Below, in pieces: positions 27,379 to 35,072 of a stretch of 61,395 nucleotides of DNA. The stretch covers positions 1-61,395 of the forward strand of contig JBGTQJ010000059.1 of NCBI GenBank assembly GCA_041941305.1, given 5' to 3'. The notes below the pieces were generated by a model. It was not told the origin of the DNA. It saw nothing but the letters and a program-made list of their open reading frames with translations, and did no database searches. The DNA is from JANSWP01 sp041941305 (lineage in GTDB: Bacteria > Bacteroidota > Bacteroidia > Chitinophagales > Saprospiraceae). Numbering within the stretch: the stretch's first letter is position 1; every line of letters begins with the position of its first letter. The position numbers and the translations under genes are program-made.

Positions 27379-28347
27379 ATGTCCTATTTAGAAACAACTC
27401 ATGATATCTATAAAGAAGCAGCCTTGAAACCAGATGTTGGTCTTTGCTGTACGACTACTCCTGTTTGGCAATTGCCCGGTCTGGATATGCCCAAACGAAT
27501 GTTGGAAATGAATTACGGCTGTGGTAGCACCATTCATCCTCGCGATTTGGTCAATGAGCCTACCGTACTATATGTTGGTGTAGGAGGTGGAATGGAATTA
27601 TTGCAATTCGCCTATTTTTCACGCCGCTCAAATGCCATCATTGGGGTTGATGTAGTAGATGAAATGCTGCGGGCATGTCAGGAAAATTTTATGCAGGCTG
27701 AAGCGCTCAATCCCTGGTTTAGTGCAGATTTTGTAAACTTGAAAAAAGGAAACGCATTGGAGTTACCTGTCGAAGATAACAGTGTCGATGTCGCCGCACA
27801 AAATTGTCTGTTCAATATTTTTAAAGAAAAGGAATTGAAAATGGCATTGGAAGAAATGTACCGGGTATTGAAACCCCACGGTCGGCTGGTCATGTCTGAT
27901 CCAATTTGTGATCAGTTTATGCCCAATCACATTCGTGAAGATGAAAGATTGCGCGCCTTATGCTTAAGTGGCTCCCTGCCTTTGAAAGATTACATCAAAA
28001 TGATAACAGATGTAGGATTTGGAACAGTAGAAATTCGCGCAAAAAGACCTTACCGAATTTTATCTCCCAACAAATACGATGTGGAAGAAATCATATACAT
28101 CGAAAGCGTGGAAGTTTGTGCTATCAAAGACCCAATGCCCGAAGACGGCCCCTGTGTATTTACTGGAAAAACGGCAATCTACTATGGTGAAGAAGCGCAC
28201 TTTGACGATGACAAAGGGCATGTCTTAGTTCCGGATCAGCCGTTACCCGTTTGTGATAAAACGGCTGGCGCATTAGCCTCTTTGGAAAGAGATGATATTT
28301 TCATTTCAGAATCCACTTTCTTTTATGACGGCGGTGGTTGCTGTTAG
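27379..28347 (+). CDS. arsM: arsenite methyltransferase of the arsenosugar-biosynthesis type
   Basis: A SAM-dependent methyltransferase of 322 residues that would methylate arsenite in the cytosol. Motif I reads VLYVGVGGGMELLQFAYF at about 63-80, and an acidic strand end is seen in IIGVDVVDEML. Cysteines proposed to bind arsenic are present: Cys23-Cys24 in GLCC, Cys48 in YGCGS, a central cysteine in LRALCLSGS, and the terminal GGGCC. This layout is that of the arsenosugar ArsM group rather than of short ArsM enzymes. The usual radical-SAM partner ArsS is not next to it. The DUF2064 gene lies 146 bases upstream. A repeat begins exactly at its TAG stop codon. Confidence 0.9.
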   Translation: MSYLETTHDIYKEAALKPDVGLCCTTTPVWQLPGLDMPKRMLEMNYGCGSTIHPRDLVNEPTVLYVGVGGGMELLQFAYFSRRSNAIIGVDVVDEMLRACQENFMQAEALNPWFSADFVNLKKGNALELPVEDNSVDVAAQNCLFNIFKEKELKMALEEMYRVLKPHGRLVMSDPICDQFMPNHIREDERLRALCLSGSLPLKDYIKMITDVGFGTVEIRAKRPYRILSPNKYDVEEIIYIESVEVCAIKDPMPEDGPCVFTGKTAIYYGEEAHFDDDKGHVLVPDQPLPVCDKTAGALASLERDDIFISESTFFYDGGGCC

Positions 28348-28584
28348 AGTATGTTTAAATTTTTCCTTCCTGAGAACCAACACTTTAGGAATCCCGAAAT
28401 GCTTCGGGACAGGCATTGGCTTCTCCAATTCAAAGAATCCCTTTGGGAAGGAGTCCTTCGGACAAATTAAATCGCTCATTTATCTTGATAAATTCTCGCT
28501 TTAATTTTTCATCATAACCCTAAATTGCTGATTTTTCCCACAGGGATGCCTTTGGCACAGTTTGTAAAATTTTTAATCATACTC
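28347..28584. mobile_element. MITE-like element or IS relic with GAGTATG ends
   Basis: The left end GAGTATGTTTAAATTTTT (from 28347) and right end AAAATTTTTAATCATACTC (to about 28584) are imperfect inverted repeats about 240 bases apart. The first 34 bases are repeated exactly at 34935-34968. The inside encodes no transposase and contains a small CGGGA-type hairpin near 28400. No target duplication could be assigned. Confidence 0.5.
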
Positions 28585-28648
28585 CTTAAAAGTAACGCGA
28601 ATTCAAAAATCCGCGCTACAAAACTGAAGATGAAATTTTTCTTGATGG

Positions 28649-28711
28649 TACAATACTGCAATGCTATAATTCCAATCAAACATCGCAGCATCGTAGCATT
28701 GCAGTATTGTA
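28649..28711. repeat. 18-bp inverted repeat built from 8-nt units
   Basis: Arms 28649-28666 and 28694-28711 (TACAATACTGCAATGC and its complement) are exact. The right part is a run of 8-nt units of the form GYAGYATY; the same unit recurs at about 29645-29670, so the M23 peptidase gene is flanked by related arrays. Confidence 0.6.
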
Positions 28712-28718
28712 GTATTAA

Positions 28719-29429
28719 TTATGGTTTTAAGAAAGGTTCTGGATCGACGGATGTTCCATTCTTTCTTACTTCGTAATGGAGATGAGGTCCGGTAGAAAAA
28801 CCAGTGCTACCCACGGCTCCTATCAAATCGCCTTTCTTCACTTTTTGGCCTTCTTTTACTTCCAATTTGGATAGATGATAATACGCAGTTTGGAAAGCTT
28901 CATCGTGACGGATGATGATGTGAATTCCAGCCCCTGTGTCCTGAACTTTCGCTTTTTCCACTATTCCATCCGAAGTGGCATAAACCGGAGTGCCAATCGG
29001 GGCTTTGAAATCGATTCCTTTGTGATGTTTTTTGACTTTTAAAACCGGGTGCATTTTTTTTCCAAATTCAGCAGTCACTTTGAAATCACCTTTCAAAGGA
29101 GCAATGGATGGGGGATCTTCTTGCAAAGCCCAAATAAGGGTGGCAAACAACATAAACGCAAGGGTAAGCATTGATACTTTCTTCATAATAACATGGTTTT
29201 GATTTAATAATAAAATAGTTTGCTTCTCAATGTCTTTAATTTCATCTTCATTGAAAGTATCAAAAGTGGCCTGGCTTGCCTGACTAAAGGACATCCCAGA
29301 TGCGATCCTGAATTCTATATCAGAACAAAGGTGATCAAACAGTTCTTCTTTTAGTTCCCCATGTGTAAATTGAATTTCGTCCAACCGGGATTGAACGAAC
29401 AGATATTGTTTTTCACTCAAAAAAGTCAT
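28719..29429 (-). CDS. M23-family metallopeptidase with N-terminal regulatory-like domain
   Basis: A 236-residue protein with a LytM-type peptidase domain (about 125-230), likely to cut peptidoglycan cross-bridges in the periplasm. Zinc motifs are visible as HHKGIDFKAP and GPHLHYEVR. The N-terminal 75 residues (HGELKEELFDHLCSDIEFRIASGMSFSQA) resemble the permease-prefix or DUF1700-like domain of PadR-linked genes. A single membrane segment (MLTLAFMLFATLIWAL) connects the two. I start at ATG 29429, not at TTG 29447. The PadR regulator gene lies upstream on the same strand, across a MITE-like element, and probably once formed an operon with this gene. Confidence 0.88.
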   Translation of the reverse strand: MTFLSEKQYLFVQSRLDEIQFTHGELKEELFDHLCSDIEFRIASGMSFSQASQATFDTFNEDEIKDIEKQTILLLNQNHVIMKKVSMLTLAFMLFATLIWALQEDPPSIAPLKGDFKVTAEFGKKMHPVLKVKKHHKGIDFKAPIGTPVYATSDGIVEKAKVQDTGAGIHIIIRHDEAFQTAYYHLSKLEVKEGQKVKKGDLIGAVGSTGFSTGPHLHYEVRKNGTSVDPEPFLKP

Positions 29430-29451
29430 CTCCAATATTGATTTCAAGTAC

Positions 29452-29620
29452 TAAGTGCTTGGACACAAATAACATACACATTTTATGACAGCGGACTCTT
29501 TTTCCACCAATCTTCGTTAAAAATGCTCGCCATAGCTAAGGCTATGTCTGTGCTTTTTGCCTCGTCTGGCAAAAAAATAGTCAAGGTCAAAAATGGAACT
29601 TATTTATGTCCAAGCACTTA
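29452..29620. mobile_element. 169-bp MITE-like element with 21-bp terminal inverted repeats
   Basis: The ends 29452-29472 and 29600-29620 (TAAGTGCTTGGACA...) match as inverted repeats at 20 of 21 positions. Both outer edges carry TA, which would fit a TA target duplication as made by IS630/Tc1-type elements. There is no coding capacity. It lies between the padR and M23 genes. Confidence 0.6.
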
Positions 29621-29676
29621 ATATTTGACAAATAATTTTGCATTGCAGCATCGTAGCATCGTAGCATTTTATAGGA

Positions 29677-30006
29677 TTAAACCGAAGGTTTAAGGATCAT
29701 CCCCATCACCTTTACAAACGCTTCAAATTCATTCACTTTATTTACACTAGCCACATTTCCGGATGGAGTTAAGGAATAATATTTTCGGATTCGTTTTCCA
29801 ATGTGCTCCTTCTCGGTCATGACCAGGCCATCTGCCTCTAATTTGTGTAAGGTAGGATATAAGGCACCTTCGGTCAAAAGGATTTTCCCCTCTGTCTGTT
29901 CTTTCACTTTTCGTGTAATTTCATATCCATACATCCGACCATTCTCTTCAAGCAGCTTCAAGATGATGGTTTTTAAAGTCCCTTTTAGCAGTTCTTTTGA
30001 ATACAT
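29677..30006 (-). CDS. PadR-family transcriptional regulator
   Basis: A 109-residue winged-helix repressor. The family signature is clear: KGTLKTIILKLLEENGRMYGYEITRKVKE at the N-terminus and ILLTEGALYPTLHKLEADGLVMTEKE as recognition helix and wing, followed by RIRKYYSLTPSG. Two dyads of the form ACCTAA-N5-TTAGGT cover its own promoter, so it is very likely autoregulated. The -7 box ends only four bases before the ATG, so its mRNA may be leaderless. The downstream M23 peptidase gene is the likely co-regulated partner. Confidence 0.95.
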   Translation of the reverse strand: MYSKELLKGTLKTIILKLLEENGRMYGYEITRKVKEQTEGKILLTEGALYPTLHKLEADGLVMTEKEHIGKRIRKYYSLTPSGNVASVNKVNEFEAFVKVMGMILKPSV

Positions 30007-30010
30007 GGCG

Positions 30011-30065
30011 CAAATATACCTAAGAAAATTAGGTATTCAAATTTTTACCTAATTTTCTTAGGTAT
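30011..30065 (-). promoter_or_regulatory. padR promoter covered by a double operator
   Basis: On the minus strand TTG (30040-30038), 19 bases, then TATATTTG (30018-30011) form a near-perfect Bacteroidota promoter. One ACCTAA-N5-TTAGGT dyad occupies the spacer (about 30018-30034). A second, in opposite orientation, lies at about 30047-30063. The 19-nt arms 30016-30034 and 30047-30065 are exact complements. This is the layout expected of an autorepressor site. Confidence 0.8.
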
Positions 30066-30153
30066 TTAATAGTCGAATCCAGTATTTTTGAGCTTATTAG
30101 AATTTTCCCTAAAACAATGAAGGAAAGAGACTATGAAACAATGAAACAATCCC

Positions 30154-30161
30154 TACCTTTG
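30154..30161 (+). promoter_or_regulatory. candidate -7 box of pyrG
   Basis: TACCTTTG matches TAnnTTTG about 97 bases upstream of the pyrG ATG. No clear -33 TTG was found. The leader that follows contains 7-nt repeats (GCAGTNN at 30186-30210). Confidence 0.4.
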
Positions 30162-30185
30162 CATCCCGTAGCGACCATTCAGTGG

Positions 30186-30210
30186 GCAGTATGCAGTTGG
30201 CAGTCGGCAA
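30186..30210. repeat. 7-nt tandem repeats in the pyrG leader
   Basis: Units GCAGTAT, GCAGTTG and GCAGTCG are followed by GCAA. Further 7-nt units (AACCGCC, AATCGCC, AACAGCA) run up to the pyrG start codon. Confidence 0.55.
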
Positions 30211-30257
30211 TTATTTATCGATACCAATAGCAACCGCCAATCGCCAACAGCAAAAAC

Positions 30258-31871
30258 ATGACTAAATACATATTCGTTACGGGAGGCGTAACTTCTTCTT
30301 TGGGCAAAGGCATTATTTCAGCTTCACTCGCCAAACTACTTCAAACGAGGGGTTTTTCCGTTACCATTCAAAAATTTGACCCATACATTAATGTAGATCC
30401 AGGTACGCTCAACCCTTATGAGCATGGGGAATGTTATGTAACTGATGATGGTGCTGAAACTGACCTTGATCTAGGGCATTACGAGCGTTTTTTGAATCGT
30501 CCGACTTCACAAATGAATAATGTAACGACTGGACGGATTTATCAAACGGTAATCAATAAGGAGCGAGCAGGCGATTACCTGGGTAAAACAGTACAGGTGA
30601 TTCCGCACATTACTGATGAGATTCAAAGAAGGGTACAAATACTTGGGAGCAATAATGAATTCGATATTGTAATTACAGAACTTGGTGGTACCGTTGGTGA
30701 TATTGAATCTCTCCCTTATTTGGAGGCAGTTCGGCAAATGCGTTGGGATTTGGGTGCGGATAATTGTATAGTCATCCACCTTACGCTCATTCCTTATTTG
30801 AGGGCTGCAGGAGAACTGAAAACCAAACCTACTCAACATTCAGTAAAATTACTTCAACAAGCTGGTATCCAGCCCGATATTTTGGTGTGTCGCACAGAAC
30901 ATCCATTAAATGTGGAGATTAGAAGAAAACTGGCTCAATTCTGCAATGTGGAATTGCAGTCTGTAATCGAATCCATTGATGCAGATACTATCTATGATGT
31001 GCCCCTCTTAATGGCGAAAGAAAAACTGGACACTACCGTCATTCAAAAATTGAAATTGAGAGACAGCCACGACCCCAATCTGGAGCCCTGGAAGGAATTT
31101 TTGGGTCGCTTGAAAAATCCACTCCACGAAGTAAAGATTGGTTTGGTTGGAAAATACAATGAGTTACAGGACGCTTATAAATCTATTCATGAATCATTTG
31201 TACATGCCGGAGCTGTAAATGAATGTAAGGTTCATGTAGAACCAATTCATTCAGAAAACCTGGAATCAGACGACCATACAATAGCCAAAAAACTGGAAGA
31301 TTTGGATGGTATATTGGTGGCTCCAGGTTTTGGTGAGCGTGGCATTGACGGGAAAATCAACGCCATTAAATATTGCAGAGAAAATCAATTGCCCTTTTTT
31401 GGAATCTGTTTAGGTATGCAATGTTCAGTCGTTGAATTTGCCAAAAATGTGTTGAACTTAAAGCGTGCAGCTTCAACAGAGGTTGATCCCAATACTGAAA
31501 ACCCTGTGATTGATTTAATGCCGGATCAAAAGAAGATTACCAAAAAAGGTGGTACTATGCGTTTGGGAGCCTACGATTGCAATTTGATAAAATCCTCTCA
31601 AGCACACCGTGCATACAATTCTACAATCATCAGTGAGCGTCACCGTCATCGTTGGGAATTTAACAACCAATACAAAGCGCAATTTGAAAAAGCAGGAATG
31701 CTCGCCACTGGTATCAATCCAGAATCAGAATTGGTAGAAATCGTGGAAATACCAGATCATCCCTGGTTTATTGGGGTGCAATTTCATCCAGAATTGAAAA
31801 GTACTGTTGAAAACCCTCATCCACTATTTGTAGCTTTCGTAAAAGCTTGTATGGAGACTAAACAAACATGA
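30258..31871 (+). CDS. pyrG: CTP synthase
   Basis: Cytosolic enzyme that converts UTP to CTP using ATP and glutamine, the last step of pyrimidine nucleotide synthesis. At 537 residues it has the usual length. The synthase domain opens with IFVTGGVTSSLGKGI, and QKFDPYINVDPGTLNPYEHGE is diagnostic. The glutaminase domain begins near 290, with the nucleophile Cys384 in FFGICLGMQ and the His-Glu pair in VQFHPELKS near the end. The stop codon overlaps the next start by four bases (ATGA), so translation of the membrane glycosyltransferase is probably coupled. Confidence 0.98.
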   Translation: MTKYIFVTGGVTSSLGKGIISASLAKLLQTRGFSVTIQKFDPYINVDPGTLNPYEHGECYVTDDGAETDLDLGHYERFLNRPTSQMNNVTTGRIYQTVINKERAGDYLGKTVQVIPHITDEIQRRVQILGSNNEFDIVITELGGTVGDIESLPYLEAVRQMRWDLGADNCIVIHLTLIPYLRAAGELKTKPTQHSVKLLQQAGIQPDILVCRTEHPLNVEIRRKLAQFCNVELQSVIESIDADTIYDVPLLMAKEKLDTTVIQKLKLRDSHDPNLEPWKEFLGRLKNPLHEVKIGLVGKYNELQDAYKSIHESFVHAGAVNECKVHVEPIHSENLESDDHTIAKKLEDLDGILVAPGFGERGIDGKINAIKYCRENQLPFFGICLGMQCSVVEFAKNVLNLKRAASTEVDPNTENPVIDLMPDQKKITKKGGTMRLGAYDCNLIKSSQAHRAYNSTIISERHRHRWEFNNQYKAQFEKAGMLATGINPESELVEIVEIPDHPWFIGVQFHPELKSTVENPHPLFVAFVKACMETKQT

Positions 31872-33325
31872 AAAGCAAAGTAATAATATTTGAATATCAG
31901 AAACTCACAAGTTTTGCTTTGCCTGTTTTTTTGATACTGACGACAATTGGTACTTTCCTGGTTAGCAACAATCCTTTCTTTTGGGATACCATCCAACTTG
32001 CTTCCAAGCAAGCTCATTTCTTTTTTGAAAATGGCTTTAACTCCATCATTCTTCCTGAAAATATAGACAGTGGTCACCCTCCATTTTTTGGAATGTACCT
32101 CGCTGCTGTCTGGAAATGGTTTGGGAAGACCCTTCCAGTAAGTCATTTTGCGATGCTTCCTTTCTTGTGGGGCATTGTTTACTTGTTATATAAAATTGGA
32201 AGTCATTTTGGAGGAAAGCAAAACGCTTTTTGGTTTTTGCTTTTGGTCAGTGTCGATCCAGTTTTTGCTGCTCAAAGCATTTTGGTTAGCCCGGATGTCG
32301 TACTTGTTTTCTTTTTTCTTTTGGGTTTTTGGAGTATTCTGTCAGAAAAAAAATCATGGTTGGTTATCTCAGTTTTGGGTTTGGCAATGATAAGTTTGCG
32401 GGGAATGATGGTTGGAGTCATTTTGTTTTTATTTGAAATACTTCATTCAAAAGCCTGGCATTTTTTAAAAGTGAAAGGTTTTAAAAATCTTTCACTTTTG
32501 AGTATGAAAAAACTACTCCCCTACCTTCCAGGCGGAGTTCTTGGCTTATTCTTTTTGTTATACCATCATCATCAAACTGGCTGGATTGGTTACCATCCGG
32601 AATCCCCCTGGGCGCCTTGTTTTGAAAAAGTAGATTTTTCAGGTTTTGTAAAAAATTTAGGTATTCTTGGTTGGCGTATGCTGGATTTTGGGAGGGTATT
32701 TGTCTGGTTGGTTTTAGGTTGGGGAATCTTTTATCTATTGAAAAGAAAGAACAAAATCGATGATAATTTGATGCAGATTTTGATATTGCTAAGCACCTCT
32801 ATTTTGATGTTATGCCCTTCCCTGGTTATTCATAAAGCACTGCTCGCTCATAGATATATTTTGCCAGTTTTCCTTTTGCTAAATCTTTTTTGTTTTTATC
32901 TAATATTCAAAAAAGTAGAAAACAGACGCCTCAGAAATTTATTTTTTGGAATTGCCTTCATTGGCTTACTGACTGGAAACTTTTGGATTTATCCGGATAA
33001 AGTTGCCCAAGGTTGGGACAGTACCCTGGCACATATTCCCTATTACGAATTGCGGGGAGAGATGATTGATTTTATGGAGGAAAATGACATTCCCTTTTCT
33101 GAAACAGGAACGGGATTCCCCAACAGAAGCTCCTTCAAGGAAACTGATTTATCGGAAAGAGCAGGAGGCATGCCTAAAAAAGAATTGGAGCAGCATTCCT
33201 ACATCTTTTATTCCAATATCATGAATGATTTTTCAGATAGCGAATTGGAAGAATTAAAGGATAATTGGAGTATTCTCAAGAAACTGGAAAAGGGAGGCAT
33301 TAAGGTGATTTTATTTCAAAAATAG
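31868..33325 (+). CDS. polytopic membrane glycosyltransferase-like protein (GT-C type)
   Basis: A 485-residue integral membrane protein with about ten hydrophobic helices. The first loop after helix 1 carries an acidic residue in NNPFFWDT and the GHPPFFGMYL motif, as in family 39-type mannosyltransferases and ArnT-like enzymes that use lipid-linked sugars. A soluble domain of about 90 residues closes the protein (YYELRGEMIDFM...). The acceptor and donor are unknown, and protein or lipid glycosylation is possible. The ATG overlaps the pyrG stop by four bases. Confidence 0.75.
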   Translation: MKSKVIIFEYQKLTSFALPVFLILTTIGTFLVSNNPFFWDTIQLASKQAHFFFENGFNSIILPENIDSGHPPFFGMYLAAVWKWFGKTLPVSHFAMLPFLWGIVYLLYKIGSHFGGKQNAFWFLLLVSVDPVFAAQSILVSPDVVLVFFFLLGFWSILSEKKSWLVISVLGLAMISLRGMMVGVILFLFEILHSKAWHFLKVKGFKNLSLLSMKKLLPYLPGGVLGLFFLLYHHHQTGWIGYHPESPWAPCFEKVDFSGFVKNLGILGWRMLDFGRVFVWLVLGWGIFYLLKRKNKIDDNLMQILILLSTSILMLCPSLVIHKALLAHRYILPVFLLLNLFCFYLIFKKVENRRLRNLFFGIAFIGLLTGNFWIYPDKVAQGWDSTLAHIPYYELRGEMIDFMEENDIPFSETGTGFPNRSSFKETDLSERAGGMPKKELEQHSYIFYSNIMNDFSDSELEELKDNWSILKKLEKGGIKVILFQK

Positions 33326-33334
33326 AAAAGCAAT

Positions 33335-33457
33335 TGCTGATACTGCTGTGCAAAGATTAGCGAGACAGCTATGCAGTGTTAGCAATGAGTTAAAAGCAAT
33401 AATCAACTGCTAACACCATTTTGCGCTTCTCTTTTTCCTGACTCAATGGTATCAGCA
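33335..33457. repeat. diverged 50-bp inverted repeat
   Basis: Two exact 9-bp pairs (TGCTGATAC with GTATCAGCA, and GTGTTAGCA with TGCTAACAC) are separated by 32 bases on both sides. Equal spacing suggests one long palindrome (33335-33384 and 33408-33457) whose middle has diverged. It fills the gap before the next gene. Confidence 0.5.
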
Positions 33458-33471
33458 GTAAATATCCGTTT

Positions 33472-34002
33472 ATGAAAAAACTAAGTTTAAAGGAATTGGG
33501 AAGGGTCAGCGTTCAAGAGTTCAAATCTCAAGACAAAGCTCCTATCGTTTTAGTGCTTGACAACGTCCGATCTGGCTTAAATGTAGGTTCTGCCTTTCGC
33601 ACAGCAGACGCATTTGCCTTGGAAAAAATCTACCTCTGTGGCATTACCTCCCAACCGCCACATCGCGAAATCACAAAAACTGCCATCGGCGCTACGGATA
33701 GTATGGATTGGGTCTATTTTGAAAATACCCTGGATGCCATTTCGGAATTGAAAAAAGAGGGGTATCAAATTATTGCAGTTGAACAGGCGGAAGGAAGCAT
33801 TTCATTGGAAAATATAACAAGCAGTCCTTTCCAAAAATGTGCCTTGGTTTTTGGGAATGAAGTTTCAGGAGTAAAAGAGGAAGTCATGGAGGTTGTAGAT
33901 GCTTGTGTTGAAGTGCCACAATTTGGAACGAAGCATTCCTTGAATATTTCAGTTTGTGTTGGAGTGGTTGTCTGGGAATTCTTTAGGTCATGGAAATACT
34001 AA
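33472..34002 (+). CDS. SpoU/TrmH-family RNA 2'-O-methyltransferase
   Basis: A 176-residue SPOUT methyltransferase acting on RNA in the cytosol. The three knot motifs are visible: VLDNVRSGLNVGSAFRTADAF (motif 1), CALVFGNEVSGVKEEVMEV (motif 2) and VEVPQFGTKHSLNISVCVGVVVWE (motif 3). It lacks the N-terminal RNA-binding extension of larger family members. Whether the target is tRNA position 18 or rRNA cannot be told from sequence alone. Confidence 0.92.
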   Translation: MKKLSLKELGRVSVQEFKSQDKAPIVLVLDNVRSGLNVGSAFRTADAFALEKIYLCGITSQPPHREITKTAIGATDSMDWVYFENTLDAISELKKEGYQIIAVEQAEGSISLENITSSPFQKCALVFGNEVSGVKEEVMEVVDACVEVPQFGTKHSLNISVCVGVVVWEFFRSWKY

Positions 34003-34046
34003 AAGCATTAACAGCCTTTGTTTGTTATATTTGTAAATAAAAAATC

Positions 34047-34472
34047 ATGGTTTTTCCAGAAACATTAATTGAAATGCGAATCAATGCTCCAAAACCGCAT
34101 CAGCGCATTATTAGTAAGCTCACCACTGGTCTGGGCTATTTGTTTTATCGGCAAAGAAAAATCCCAATAGAGCCATTGCCAGAAACTATGATTGATGAAG
34201 GGCAAACCAGCCCAACTCCAGACATCATTCTTTATGACAATGAAAAAGCACAAACCCCTATCATAATAGAAGTTTGTCATACTACAGGATTTAAGAATGA
34301 TTTTAATAAGGTTCAGAAATTGATTGATGATTATGAATATGGGATTATTGAAGGGTTTGTATATAATTATTTAACCGAACAATGGAGAAAGTATAAAAAA
34401 GAACAAGGAGAAATACTCGAAAATCCTTCCTATTCTGAGATTTTAGCTTTGGATTTGAATTCACTATTGTAA
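34047..34472 (+). CDS. Uma2-family (DUF820) putative nuclease-fold protein
   Basis: A 141-residue protein with the PD-(D/E)xK-like core of the Uma2/DUF820 family: PTPDIILYD followed by TPIIIEVCHTTGFKNDFNKVQKLIDDYEYGI. An acidic residue and Glu-Val, as in restriction-type nucleases, can be seen, but the lysine of the core is not clear. Members are abundant in cyanobacteria and some Bacteroidota, and their function is unknown. The ATG at 34047 fits the family start. The small lipoprotein gene follows 21 bases later. Confidence 0.7.
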   Translation: MVFPETLIEMRINAPKPHQRIISKLTTGLGYLFYRQRKIPIEPLPETMIDEGQTSPTPDIILYDNEKAQTPIIIEVCHTTGFKNDFNKVQKLIDDYEYGIIEGFVYNYLTEQWRKYKKEQGEILENPSYSEILALDLNSLL

Positions 34473-34493
34473 TCCTTATTAAGGAATATCAAT

Positions 34494-34799
34494 ATGAAAA
34501 TAATCTACATTCTATTATTTTTTCTTTTCTCAACTATACTTGGTTCTTGTGATATCCCAGGATATATGGTGGTTAGAAATAAATCTAAAGACAAAGCAAC
34601 TTTTAGAATGTATTTTAATGGAAAACATTGGTACGGAAAGGATAATTTATTATGCAATATGGAAGCTAGCAAGCCCTTAAATAGAGCTTTATGGTGGGGA
34701 GGTTTTAGTACTCATTGGAGAGAAAGCCAACTAAAACCATTTGTGGACAAAGTAAAAACAGTTGAAATTCAGACTACCAAAGACACAATTATTGTATGA
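34494..34799 (+). CDS. small lipoprotein of unknown function
   Basis: A 101-residue protein. The first 19 residues are a lipoprotein signal peptide with lipobox LGSC (Cys19), so it should be anchored in the envelope. The mature part is basic and aromatic (YFNGKHWYGKDNLL and NRALWWGGFSTHWRESQ). I do not recognise a family. Co-transcription with the Uma2-type gene is possible because only 21 bases separate them. Confidence 0.7.
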   Translation: MKIIYILLFFLFSTILGSCDIPGYMVVRNKSKDKATFRMYFNGKHWYGKDNLLCNMEASKPLNRALWWGGFSTHWRESQLKPFVDKVKTVEIQTTKDTIIV

Positions 34800-34934
34800 G
34801 ATCAGGAAAGAATCTATACATTTTTTAAAAAGCGTAGAAGAGGAATTTTGAAGAAAAGAATGATTATCACCATCCAATAATTTGATTCAATAATTTTACC
34901 TGGATTAAATACATTCGAATGAAGATCTACCTAG

Positions 34935-34968
34935 GAGTATGTTTAAATTTTTCCTTCCTGAGAACCAA
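34935..34968. repeat. second copy of the 34-bp GAGTATG repeat end
   Basis: Identical to 28347-28380, then diverges. Here it abuts a gene fragment (34969-35072), which suggests that an insertion or deletion removed the upstream part of that gene. Confidence 0.75.
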
Positions 34969-35072
34969 TATCTTATAAACCTGGTAAAGATTGGATAACT
35001 CACAATTGTAATAAAGATGTGGTGGTCATGGAGGGTGTCTCCTTTAATATTGAAAAAATGATAGTAGTTTAA
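34969..35072 (+). pseudogene. C-terminal gene fragment of unknown origin
   Basis: After the repeat end, an open frame reads SYKPGKDWITHNCNKDVV, then VMEGVSFNIEKMIVV, and stops at TAA. It has no start signal and looks like the surviving 3' end of a protein gene. It overlaps the ilvA stop by four bases. The family is not recognised. Confidence 0.4.
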
